Below, piece by piece: positions 25,899 through 32,716 of a DNA stretch of 64,000 nucleotides (position 1 is the stretch's first letter; the number at the start of each line of letters is the position of its first letter). This DNA is from Oribacterium sp. NK2B42 (lineage in GTDB: Bacteria > Bacillota > Clostridia > Lachnospirales > Lachnospiraceae): positions 1 through 64,000 of the forward strand of contig NZ_AUJX01000021.1 of assembly GCF_000424445.1 (NCBI RefSeq), in the 5' to 3' direction. Below the pieces are notes generated by a model. The model did not search any database. It was given only the letters and a program-made list of their open reading frames with translations, and was not told the origin of the DNA. The position numbers and the translations under genes are program-made.

Positions 25899-26480
25899 TT
25901 ATAGATTTGATCTTCTTATGATCGTGATAACCTTACCCATTATTTCATTTTTCTTCACTGCGCCAAAATACCGGCTGTCCTTTGCTCCGTTTCTGTAGTC
26001 GCATAAGATGAAGTACTCATCCTCCGCAAGTTGGAGTGGATACTGAACGTATTCCTCATACTTTGGTGTGCTGTAGAATATATCGCTTTCGATCATCGTA
26101 CTGTCGTTGATCTTAAGTGTTGAATCGTCAGTAACTTCAACCTTATCTCCGCCCTTTGCCACGATCCTTCCCGTGTAGGTCTTTCCGTCTTTATGGATAA
26201 CCACCACATCATCGGAATTGATTCGTGTCTCAAGCCGGTAGAAAAGCATCAGGTCTCCGGCACTTATTCTTGGTTTCATATCATCATTTGCCATAGGCTG
26301 CAATCCGAAGATGATCCAGAACATGATATATATCATGATGATCATCACGAGAAGTCTTGAGAAAAATGACTTTATATCACTTATCTGGCTAAGCCTTCTC
26401 CGCCTCTTTCTTATCGCCTGATCCACTGGACCTCCTTTGGCTTGTGAACTTTTTCCCGGAGAACCTTTTTTCTGGCTCAT
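25899..26480 (-). CDS. sipA: SipA-like non-catalytic signal peptidase homologue (pilus chaperone)
   Basis: This 193-residue protein has a basic N-terminus, one membrane segment (residues 41-60) and the type I signal peptidase fold outside the cell. The usual catalytic Ser before Met-x-Pro is Asp67 (NDDMKP, 65-70). The usual Lys before Arg in the YxKR...GD box is Gly104 (YTGRIVAKGGD, 102-112). Streptococcus pyogenes SipA has the same two changes and is needed for pilus polymerisation without peptidase activity. The conserved end DSRYFGAVKKNEIMGKV is present. The gene is upstream of the adhesin, separated from it by the inserted TA pair. Confidence 0.85.
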   Translation of the reverse strand: MSQKKGSPGKSSQAKGGPVDQAIRKRRRRLSQISDIKSFFSRLLVMIIMIYIMFWIIFGLQPMANDDMKPRISAGDLMLFYRLETRINSDDVVVIHKDGKTYTGRIVAKGGDKVEVTDDSTLKINDSTMIESDIFYSTPKYEEYVQYPLQLAEDEYFILCDYRNGAKDSRYFGAVKKNEIMGKVITIIRRSNL

Positions 26481-26481
26481 A

Positions 26482-26550
26482 TTGTTCCTCCTCTATAAAC
26501 GTATATTTTTGCCGTTAATCTCTGACATACAGATGCAGATCTGATCGGCT
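26482..26550 (-). promoter_or_regulatory. Recurrent upstream motif before sipA
   Basis: On the minus strand CAGATCTGCATCTGTATG is followed by AACGGCAAAAATATACGTTT and AGAGGAGGAA just before the start. Closely similar strings precede potA (30822-30890) and the HMA protein at 32558, with a weaker version before 40858. CAGAT and ATCTG can pair as a small hairpin. Confidence 0.5.
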
Positions 26551-26653
26551 TCCTCTTAGATTTGTATTTAATATATATGATAACAATTAATGCTCAGATT
26601 GTATATCATCTAAAAACGCAGTGTCAATGACACTATCTTAGCACAAACTGTGT

Positions 26654-26696
26654 AACAGTTCAGCCGGTGGACCAAGGGGACGGAGTTAGTGGTCCA
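26654..26696. repeat. Partial copy of the ACAGTTCA/GGGGACGG element
   Basis: ACAGTTCAGCCGGTGGACCA, AGGGGACGG and GGTCCA are in the same order as in the fuller palindrome at 12916-12970, but the right outer arm is missing. Confidence 0.8.
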
Positions 26697-26700
26697 TTAT

Positions 26701-26745
26701 AAAATCCCCCGGAGGAGCATCACTGATGCCCCGTCGGGGGATTTT
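26701..26745 (-). terminator. Terminator of the pot operon
   Basis: AAAATCCCCCG pairs with CGGGGGATTTT around a GC-rich loop that itself has GCATCACTGATGC pairing. It lies about 80 bases past the potD stop. Confidence 0.85.
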
Positions 26746-26823
26746 ACTTTTTTAGTTCGATCTTTACTGATTATCTTATCTTCTCGATCTTGCTGTTTTT
26801 CTTCTTAGCTGAATTATATTTTC

Positions 26824-27960
26824 TCAGCTTGATTTTACGATTTTCCAACGGTTGTTATAAAGTGAATCGCCTGCAGGTCCCAGGTAGTGGTAGAACTCGG
26901 AGGTTTTCAGGAGTTCTGAGGTGTCGGGGAAGACTGCTTCGTTTTCCAGGTACTCTTCGTCAAGGAGGTCCATGGCGCCGACATTGGGAGTTGAGTAGGT
27001 GATGTACTCAAAGTTCTGAGCTGCCACGTCAGGTCTGCAGAGGAAGTCTATCCACTTTTCGGCATACTCTTTGTTGCGGGCATTCTTTGGGATAACCCAG
27101 GCGTCGATCCAGAGGTTGGTTCCCTCCTCAGGGATACAGTACTCAACATCGATTCCGGAGCCGTCAAGCTCGTCCTGAATGTAGAGAATCTCTCCGGAGT
27201 AGATAACTCCGACGGCCGCTTCTTCGCCGATCATCTTGTCTCTGACCTGATCGATTACATAGGCCTGCACGATGGGCTTCTGCTCAATGAGGTCCTGCAT
27301 TGCCTTGTCAAGCTCCTCGGAATTCTCGGTATTGCAGCTGTAGCCGTTCTTCTTGAGGGCTACCATAAAAGCATCCCGGACTGAATCCTGCATGAGAATC
27401 TCGTTCTTAAGGGCCGGGTTCCAGAGATCCGACCACTTTGTGGGGTAAGGAACTCCAAGCTCGTCAAGCATTCTTGTGTTATAAAGGATTCCGACGGTTC
27501 CCCAGGTGTAGGGCACCGCATATTTGTTTCCCGGGTCGAACTGGGAAGCCATCTTCATGTAGTCTTCGCCGATGTACTGAAGGTTCGGTATCTTTTCAGG
27601 ATCAAACTCCTGAAGAAGGTTGTTCTCGATCATCTTCTCGATCATGTAATCCGAAGGGCAGACACAATCGTAGATAACTCCGCCTGCCTCGATGACCGGA
27701 TACATTTCCTCCAGGGTCTCGAACACATCGTAGACAACATTGATACCGGTCTCTGCCTCGAACTGATCGATGAGCTCGGGATCGATATACTCTCCGGCAT
27801 TATAAACATATAAGGTTTTTGATGCCGGTGTCGGTATCTCTTCTATATCTTTTTCGGTGCTGCCGCAGCCTGCAGTAACAGCGGAAATCCCCGCAGACAT
27901 AAGAAGAACTGCTGCACCTGCGGCAAAACGCCGCCTGTACTGTTTTAAAACTTTTTTCAT
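26824..27960 (-). CDS. potD: Spermidine/putrescine ABC transporter substrate-binding lipoprotein
   Basis: This 378-residue extracytoplasmic protein has a lipoprotein signal peptide with lipobox TAGC (Cys32). The PotD family core follows: LYVYNAGEYIDPELIDQFEA, then YDCVCPSDYMIEKMI, YAVPYTWGTVGILYN and the late NLWIDAWVIPKNARN. It captures polyamines and delivers them to PotBC. It is the last gene of the operon potA-potB-potC-potD, 160 bases after potC, with a strong terminator behind it. Binding preference between putrescine and spermidine cannot be told by eye. Confidence 0.93.
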   Translation of the reverse strand: MKKVLKQYRRRFAAGAAVLLMSAGISAVTAGCGSTEKDIEEIPTPASKTLYVYNAGEYIDPELIDQFEAETGINVVYDVFETLEEMYPVIEAGGVIYDCVCPSDYMIEKMIENNLLQEFDPEKIPNLQYIGEDYMKMASQFDPGNKYAVPYTWGTVGILYNTRMLDELGVPYPTKWSDLWNPALKNEILMQDSVRDAFMVALKKNGYSCNTENSEELDKAMQDLIEQKPIVQAYVIDQVRDKMIGEEAAVGVIYSGEILYIQDELDGSGIDVEYCIPEEGTNLWIDAWVIPKNARNKEYAEKWIDFLCRPDVAAQNFEYITYSTPNVGAMDLLDEEYLENEAVFPDTSELLKTSEFYHYLGPAGDSLYNNRWKIVKSS

Positions 27961-28121
27961 TTAGCTTTTCTCCCTGAATTCCCGGAAGTCACTCTCCTGT
28001 GTTTCGATTTTCAAAATGCAGCACTGCATCTCTTTATGAAGCGCTCTGAAAGCTTTTTTCTTATTTAAACCGGTCACGTGACTTAAATTCATCCGGGATC
28101 CCCTTAAATCCATCAAGGATC

Positions 28122-28919
28122 TCAATTTTCCTTGCTCTTTTTCTTCTCCAGCCACTCCGGCGCATAATTTCCCATGATGAGGATGATGAACACCGTCACA
28201 AAGATGACCGTGGACAGCGCATACATGGTGGGGCTGATGCCCTTTCGTACCTGGCTGTAAACCAGCGTCGAGATGGTGTCGATTCCCGCACCTCTCGTGA
28301 AGTGGGTAATGATAAAGTCATCAAGACTCATGGTGAAGGCCAGCATAAATCCGGAGGTGACACCCGGCATAAGCTCCGGCAGCACCACCTTGAAAAAGGC
28401 CTGCGTGGGTGTTGCACCGAGGTCAAGCGCCGCCTCATAGGTATCCTTGCTGGACTGTCTGACCTTAGGCATTACACTGAGAATTACGTAAGGCAGGTTG
28501 AAGGTAATGTGGGCGATCAGTATGGTGTGGAAGCCCAGGGATATCCTGAAGGCTATGAAGCACAGCATCAGAGAGATACCCGTAACGATGTCGGCATTGA
28601 GCATAGGGATATTGGTAATGCTCATGATTGTGTTCCTGGACCAGGACTTCATGTTGTTAATGCCTATGGCCGCGATGGTGCCAAGCACTGTTGCGATAAG
28701 TGCCGACAGGAACGCAATGATGATAGTGTTTCTGAGGGCAGCCATAATGGTCTCGTCCGACCACATTTCCATGTACCAGTCGGTGGTGAAGCCGGACCAC
28801 TTGGCGCGTGAACGACCGCTGTTAAAGGAAAGAACAATCAGGGTCGCGATGGGGGCGTACATAAAAAGCACGATGATTGCGAGGTAGCAGTCAGAGGCAA
28901 ATTTCTTTAACTTGTCCAT
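28122..28919 (-). CDS. potC: Polyamine ABC transporter permease PotC
   Basis: This 265-residue inner permease has six hydrophobic segments. Its EAA loop is EAALDLGATPTQAFFKVVLP, which contacts the ATPase. The N-terminus (YLAIIVLFMYAPIATLIVLSFNSG) is typical of PotC. The start ATG at 28917-28919 overlaps the potB stop by one base and has GAGGAGG upstream, so the two are translationally coupled. Confidence 0.93.
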   Translation of the reverse strand: MDKLKKFASDCYLAIIVLFMYAPIATLIVLSFNSGRSRAKWSGFTTDWYMEMWSDETIMAALRNTIIIAFLSALIATVLGTIAAIGINNMKSWSRNTIMSITNIPMLNADIVTGISLMLCFIAFRISLGFHTILIAHITFNLPYVILSVMPKVRQSSKDTYEAALDLGATPTQAFFKVVLPELMPGVTSGFMLAFTMSLDDFIITHFTRGAGIDTISTLVYSQVRKGISPTMYALSTVIFVTVFIILIMGNYAPEWLEKKKSKEN

Positions 28920-29749
28920 CACATGATACCTCCTCTTTCCGAATCTTTATGGTCATCGAAGTGGTTAACGATAAGCATTGACACGATGACGAATATCATG
29001 AGCACGAGACTCAGTCCCGAGCCCTGATGCCAGTCGGAGTCCTGCATGAACTCCTGCTCGATGACATTACCGATGAGGTAAATCTTGCCGCCGCCAAGCA
29101 TGTTGGAGATGGCGAAGGTTGTGAGAGCCGGTACAAATACCATGGTGACTCCGGAAACAATGCCCGGGACAGACAGCGGAAGTATGATTTTCGTGAGGGT
29201 CTGCCAGAAGCTTGCTCCAAGGTCATAGGCCGCGTTGATGGTATTGTCATCGATTTTCATGAGTGCGTTGTAAAGCGGCAATATCATGAAAGGAAGGAAG
29301 TCGTAAACCATTCCGATCATGACTGCTGCTGTTGTGTTGATGAGGTGCTGCTCCGGGAGGTGAAGGGTTGTCAGTATTCCGTTGATAACGCCTTTTCTCT
29401 CGAGGAGCGTCTGCCATGCCAGGATTCTGAGAAGTGAGTTCATCCACATGGGGAGGATGAATATGAACACAATGAAGGAGCCCCGGCTGAACTTGTTTTC
29501 ACGAAGGATCATGGCCAGGGGGAATGCTATCAGGAAGCAAACTATCGTGCTGGCTGCAGAAAGCATCAGCGCCCTGTACAGTGGCCTGTAGTTTTCCCAG
29601 CGGCAGATCTCCATGAGATTGCTCAGGGTGAAAACATTAACATCATTTGTAAAACCGTAATACAGGATGGTGAGCAGCGGGATCACGATGAATCCGACGA
29701 TCCACACTACATAGGGTCCCGCAAGATATCTGGAGGCTTTGTTATTCAA
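28919..29749 (-). CDS. potB: Polyamine ABC transporter permease PotB
   Basis: This 276-residue permease pairs with PotC. Features are YLAGPYVVWIVGFIVIPLLT, the conserved MWMNSLLRILAW and the EAA-type loop NAAYDLGASFWQTLTKIILP. I place the start at the TTG at 29747-29749: GGAGG lies eight bases upstream, and it overlaps the end of potA by eight bases. A longer upstream reading would start inside potA without an RBS. Confidence 0.92.
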   Translation of the reverse strand: MNNKASRYLAGPYVVWIVGFIVIPLLTILYYGFTNDVNVFTLSNLMEICRWENYRPLYRALMLSAASTIVCFLIAFPLAMILRENKFSRGSFIVFIFILPMWMNSLLRILAWQTLLERKGVINGILTTLHLPEQHLINTTAAVMIGMVYDFLPFMILPLYNALMKIDDNTINAAYDLGASFWQTLTKIILPLSVPGIVSGVTMVFVPALTTFAISNMLGGGKIYLIGNVIEQEFMQDSDWHQGSGLSLVLMIFVIVSMLIVNHFDDHKDSERGGIM

Positions 29750-30821
29750 TGTCCATCGCCTCCTCATCCTCAGATTCCGGCTTGTTCATGATCTGAATGT
29801 TTGAGGGCTTCACGTAGAGGCCGACTTTGGTGCCGGGCTCGCGAAGCTCGGTGGAGTGGATGAGCCACTCGTAGCCGTCAGGTGTGGTGCACTCCATCTC
29901 GTACATTTCGCCCTTGAAGATGACGTGGGTCATTTCGCCGTGAAGGATCGCCTTAGGATCATCATCGTCCAGAAGCTCCACATCCTCAGGTCGGATAACA
30001 ACGTCGACCGGCTTGTTGGTTCCGAAGCCGGCGTCGATACATTTGAAAACTGCCCCGAGGATACGAACGGAATAATCTTCGATCATTATTCCGGGAAGGA
30101 TGTTGGAATCACCGATGAAGTCGGCAACAAAGGCATTCTCAGGCTCATTGTAGATCTGCTCCGGGCTGCCGGCCTGCTGGATGTAGCCCTGGTTCATGAC
30201 TACCACGTAGTCTGACATGGTAAGGGCTTCTTCCTGGTCGTGAGTTACATATATGAAGGTGATTCCCAGCTCGTTCTTGAGTCTTATGAGCTCGTACTGC
30301 ATTTCCTGGCGGAGCTTTAAGTCAAGGGCGCCCAGGGGCTCGTCCAGAAGGAGGAGTCGCGGCTCATTTACGATGGCGCGGGCGATGGCGATTCGCTGCT
30401 GCTGTCCGCCGGAAAGGGAGTCGATGCGGCGCTTCTCGAAGCCGTCAAGGTTTACGAGCTTCAGGGCATATTTGATCTTGTCTTTTATATAGGAATCGGA
30501 TTTTTTCTTTATACGGAGTCCGAAGGCAATGTTTTCTTCGATGCTCATGTGCGGGAAGAGGGCATACTTCTGGAAAACCGTGTTGAGCTGACGCTGGTTG
30601 GCGGGAAGGTTTGTGATGTCCTGACCATCGAAAAGGACGCTGCCCTTGTCGGGCTTCTCGAATCCTCCGATGATACGGAGTGTTGTGGTCTTTCCGCAGC
30701 CTGAGGGGCCCAGCAGCGTTACGAAGCTGTTCTCATGTATGTCCAAGGACAGGTCATCCAGGATGATCGTTCCGTCGTAGGCTTTAGTAATGTTTTTTAA
30801 TTCCAAAAGATTTCTGCTCAA
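29742..30821 (-). CDS. potA: Polyamine ABC transporter ATPase PotA
   Basis: This 359-residue ATPase has Walker A GPSGCGKTT, signature LSGGQQQR, Walker B LLLLDEPLGALD and a C-terminal TOBE-like regulatory domain (VVIRPEDVELL). It energises import through PotBC. The start is the TTG at 30819-30821, placed after AAGGAGGGGAAAA. An upstream in-frame ATG lies within the recurrent leader motif and lacks an RBS. It is the first gene of the operon. A terminator at 30918-30949 and a long structured RNA lie upstream, which suggests transcriptional attenuation or a separate RNA gene. Confidence 0.93.
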   Translation of the reverse strand: MSRNLLELKNITKAYDGTIILDDLSLDIHENSFVTLLGPSGCGKTTTLRIIGGFEKPDKGSVLFDGQDITNLPANQRQLNTVFQKYALFPHMSIEENIAFGLRIKKKSDSYIKDKIKYALKLVNLDGFEKRRIDSLSGGQQQRIAIARAIVNEPRLLLLDEPLGALDLKLRQEMQYELIRLKNELGITFIYVTHDQEEALTMSDYVVVMNQGYIQQAGSPEQIYNEPENAFVADFIGDSNILPGIMIEDYSVRILGAVFKCIDAGFGTNKPVDVVIRPEDVELLDDDDPKAILHGEMTHVIFKGEMYEMECTTPDGYEWLIHSTELREPGTKVGLYVKPSNIQIMNKPESEDEEAMDIE

Positions 30822-30917
30822 TTTTCCCCTCCTTATCAATAAGCGCATGTTTTTTCCGTTTATATCTGCCATACAGATGCAGACTATCTGGCTCCGCTGA
30901 CACCGAACCTGTGCATC

Positions 30918-30949
30918 AAAAAAGGCCGGAGTCCGAAAAGACTCCAGCC
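30918..30949 (-). terminator. Intrinsic terminator just upstream of potA
   Basis: On the minus strand GGCTGGAGTC pairs with GACTCCGGCC and is followed by six T residues. No protein gene precedes it, so it ends the structured RNA from 31404 or attenuates the pot operon. AGACTC at about 31009-31014 (read on the minus strand) could pair with GAGTCT of its left arm and act as an antiterminator. Confidence 0.85.
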
Positions 30950-31404
30950 TGTATTACGATCGATTCCGAAAATGATCACCTGCACCCCACAGGTTCTTTT
31001 GTGTAGAAGAGTCTCATCAAACCACTATTCTTATAGGTTTAATATCGTTTCAAATGCAAAAATGTATAATATGCATTTTCACTTCTCTTCAGTATTTTGT
31101 TTCCGTTTCGTCTACTCAGAGTGCTTACAAAGGCAACCCTATTGATCGTTTCACAAGATGGAGCATTTACTCCGTTCAGCAGTTAATCTCAACACCCGCA
31201 CTCTCGTCATATTAAGTGCCGGGCATCCTGATTATCGGCAACGCCTTATAAGATACCGCTAAATACTTATAAAATTTGAGTCCTCCTGACCTTTCTAATC
31301 AGGGCCCATCTTTCATGTATCCAGTCCCCCCGGGAACCTTTGCATGCCACAGGCTACTCAATCAATAAAATCATTTGTAAAACATCTCTGTTTCACGCAT
31401 TTTC
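30918..31404 (-). ncRNA. Large structured RNA of about 490 nt upstream of potA, family unknown
   Basis: There is no open frame of note, but many conserved-looking hairpins on one transcript. Paired arms are at 31285-31303 (CCTGA/TCAGG), 31195-31223 (CCCGCACT/AGTGCCGGG), 31160-31173 (GGAG/CTCC), 31052-31078 (AAATGCA/TGCATTT), 31019-31040 (AAACC/GGTTT) and 30978-30994 (ACCTG/CAGGT), ending in the terminator at 30924-30949. A good promoter at 31411-31439 reads into it. I see no tmRNA, RNase P, SRP, 6S or group I/II intron signatures. It may be a stand-alone large ncRNA (ROOL- or OLE-like size class) or a polyamine-responsive leader. Confidence 0.6.
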
Positions 31405-31410
31405 AATCAG

Positions 31411-31439
31411 ATACTATCAGCAAAAAGATATATCGTCAA
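31411..31439 (-). promoter_or_regulatory. Promoter of the structured RNA / pot leader
   Basis: On the minus strand TTGACG (31439-31434), exactly 17 bases, then TAGTAT (31416-31411). Initiation is expected near 31404. Confidence 0.65.
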
Positions 31440-31486
31440 CGGGATTTTTAATCATCCCGGAATATAGTATATCTTACTTGTAAAAG

Positions 31487-31513
31487 TCCCCTTGGTCCAC
31501 CGGCTGAACTGTT
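31487..31513. repeat. Half copy of the ACAGTTCA/GGGGACGG element
   Basis: GTCCCCTTGGTCCACCGGCT followed by GAACTGTTA equals the right half of the palindrome at 12916-12970. It lies just left of the first type I TA module. Confidence 0.75.
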
Positions 31514-31665
31514 ACTCTTACTTCACGACTTATAGTCGAAATTCAGACTATAGGATAATTCTGCATCCTATGCTACAATCCCAATCAGTGCTTGCCAAAG
31601 CGGTAGGCGGTTAGCCCTTTCATCACGAAGGGCATTTTGTAAGTCCCTTCAGAAAGGAGGGCTCC

Positions 31666-31749
31666 ATGATAAGTTATTCTGATTTATTCCAATTTGGAAT
31701 TTTGATCGTTGCTATCATCGGTCTCGTATATGAGATAACAAAAAAATAA
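31666..31749 (+). CDS. Holin-like type I toxin, copy 1 (27 aa)
   Basis: The 27-residue peptide is MISYSDLFQFGILIVAIIGL followed by VYEITKK: a short polar start, one membrane-spanning segment and a basic end. This matches the small holin-like toxins of Firmicutes type I systems. The RBS AGAAAGGAGGG lies seven bases before the ATG and can pair with CCCTTC just upstream (31645-31660), so it is probably hidden in the full-length mRNA. The stop merges into a bidirectional terminator. A copy with four substitutions lies at 50690-50773. Confidence 0.8.
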   Translation: MISYSDLFQFGILIVAIIGLVYEITKK

Positions 31750-31832
31750 CCGCCCACAAGCCTAGAAAACTTGGGCGGTTATTTTTTAACAACCTAGTAA
31801 AGGGCTAACCGTCTATCGGCAAGCACTTTTTA
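31742..31832 (-). ncRNA. Antitoxin antisense RNA, copy 1
   Basis: A minus-strand promoter at 31840-31868 would start a transcript near 31832, running toward the toxin gene and ending in the shared palindromic terminator (AATAACCGCCC/GGGCGGTTATT, 31742-31789). It overlaps the 3' end of the toxin mRNA. Its 5' end repeats the 5' end of the toxin mRNA (AGTGCTTGCC, then GGTTAGCCCTTT). Convergent transcripts with a common terminator are typical of type I systems such as par/Fst. Confidence 0.6.
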
Positions 31833-31839
31833 CATCTTT

Positions 31840-31868
31840 ATAGTAAATCAATATTCAGTATATTTCAA
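31840..31868 (-). promoter_or_regulatory. Promoter of antitoxin RNA, copy 1
   Basis: On the minus strand TTGAAA (31868-31863), 17 bases, TACTAT (31845-31840). It is preserved at the same offset in copy 2. Confidence 0.7.
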
Positions 31869-31883
31869 CAGGCATTTTCAGCA

Positions 31884-31906
31884 ACAGTTCACCGTCTGAA
31901 CTATTA
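31884..31906. repeat. Short remnant of the ACAGTTCA element
   Basis: AACAGTTCACCGTCTGAACT is a compact inverted repeat of the same end motif. It lies just right of type I TA copy 1. Confidence 0.6.
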
Positions 31907-31912
31907 CCATTT

Positions 31913-32152
31913 TCATTTCTTATTATTCCTTGCATGCTTCGCCAATATGGCTTTCTGGACTTCATTGAGCTTCAATTTATCAAGCTCTGCCCGTCTTTCG
32001 TCAAGCTCCTTATGTCCTACGTGATCGCAGTGACCAAGCTGGGCTTCGGCACAGCCGGCACAGGTTCCGAATTTCCTGTAGTCTTTATAGAGCTTCCGGA
32101 CAACAAAGAATGTTATGAGAACTAATATTGATATTACGACTAAATCTGCCAT
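31913..32152 (-). CDS. FeoB-associated Cys-rich membrane protein
   Basis: The product has 79 residues: an N-terminal membrane helix (LVVISILVLITFFVVRKLY), then KFGTCAGCAEAQLGHCDH with three Cys, and a charged helical tail. This is the layout of the small Cys-rich protein often encoded next to feoB in Clostridia; its biochemical role is not settled. The start at 32152 follows AGAAAGG. An upstream in-frame ATG is within the preceding gene and lacks an RBS. Confidence 0.8.
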   Translation of the reverse strand: MADLVVISILVLITFFVVRKLYKDYRKFGTCAGCAEAQLGHCDHVGHKELDERRAELDKLKLNEVQKAILAKHARNNKK

Positions 32153-32168
32153 ATATGACCTTTCTGTT

Positions 32169-32558
32169 TCAATTCTTTGTTGTAAGTCCAAGTATGCGGT
32201 ATCCCTCAGGGTCTATGGTTTCATGCAGAACCCTCATGAGCTCACCCATACTTTCTGATCTGCTCAATGTGAAGTTTGCATTGCCGGATTCGTGAAATGC
32301 AGTCACATTCTTTGCATCCGGAATGGCTTTTCTGATGGCATCCTTTATGTGTATCTCACACATTCCGCACATCATGCCATCTATCGTAATGGTGATCCTG
32401 TCACCGGACTGACATATGCTGTCCATGTCCAGAACATCCTTCGGAGCTTCCTGCTTTTTGAAAAAGCTGATCAGTATCCTTACTCCTATTATAAACAAAA
32501 TCCCCAATATTAAAAGGACGATCATATCTGTTTGATTCACAGGAACGTCTGCTGACAT
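32169..32558 (-). CDS. Membrane-anchored HMA-like (heavy-metal-associated) protein
   Basis: The product has 129 residues. One membrane helix (MIVLLILGILFIIGVRILI) is followed by a linker and an HMA-like fold with the metal-binding motif GMMCGMCEIHIKDAIRKA. It resembles CopZ/MerP-type chaperones, but it is tethered and uses the spacing CGMC in place of CxxC preceded by GMxC. It lies in the feo cluster 17 bases upstream of the Cys-rich gene, so a role in iron handling at the FeoB transporter is likely but unproven. The recurrent AAACGG...AGGAGGAA motif precedes its start. Confidence 0.75.
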   Translation of the reverse strand: MSADVPVNQTDMIVLLILGILFIIGVRILISFFKKQEAPKDVLDMDSICQSGDRITITIDGMMCGMCEIHIKDAIRKAIPDAKNVTAFHESGNANFTLSRSESMGELMRVLHETIDPEGYRILGLTTKN

Positions 32559-32628
32559 CTGTTTTCCTCCTCTATAAACACATGTTTTTATCCGTTTACC
32601 TCACATGTATATCCTGTTCCCATCTGTC

Positions 32629-32662
32629 AAAAGCAGGCCGAAGCCTACGCTCCGACCTGTTT
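32629..32662 (-). terminator. Terminator or attenuator after feoB
   Basis: On the minus strand a ten-pair stem (CAGGTCGGAG with CTTCGGCCTG) is followed by CTTTTG. It lies 55 bases past the feoB stop and just before the HMA gene, so the accessory genes may be expressed separately or by read-through. Confidence 0.6.
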
Positions 32663-32716
32663 TAATGTAGAAAAATCGCTTTTTACTGGACTAACTTAAT
32701 ACCGGGCATCTCCGAC

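Noticed and set aside
27961-28155. Possible 64-residue gene between potC and potD
   Set aside because: It overlaps the end of potC in another frame and has unconvincing composition. The 160-base gap is more likely an untranslated spacer.
28302-28811. 169-residue plus-strand frame inside potC
   Set aside because: It lies fully antisense to a clear permease gene and has no family features.
30918-31404. tmRNA, RNase P RNA or group II intron upstream of potA
   Set aside because: None of the diagnostic sequences (tmRNA acceptor ends, RNase P GAGGAAAGTCC/ACAGAAA, intron domain V) could be found on either strand by eye.
31530-31880. Insertion sequence with terminal inverted repeats
   Set aside because: The inverted AGTGCTTGCC ends are the transcript starts of a type I TA module. 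There is no transposase and no target duplication visible.
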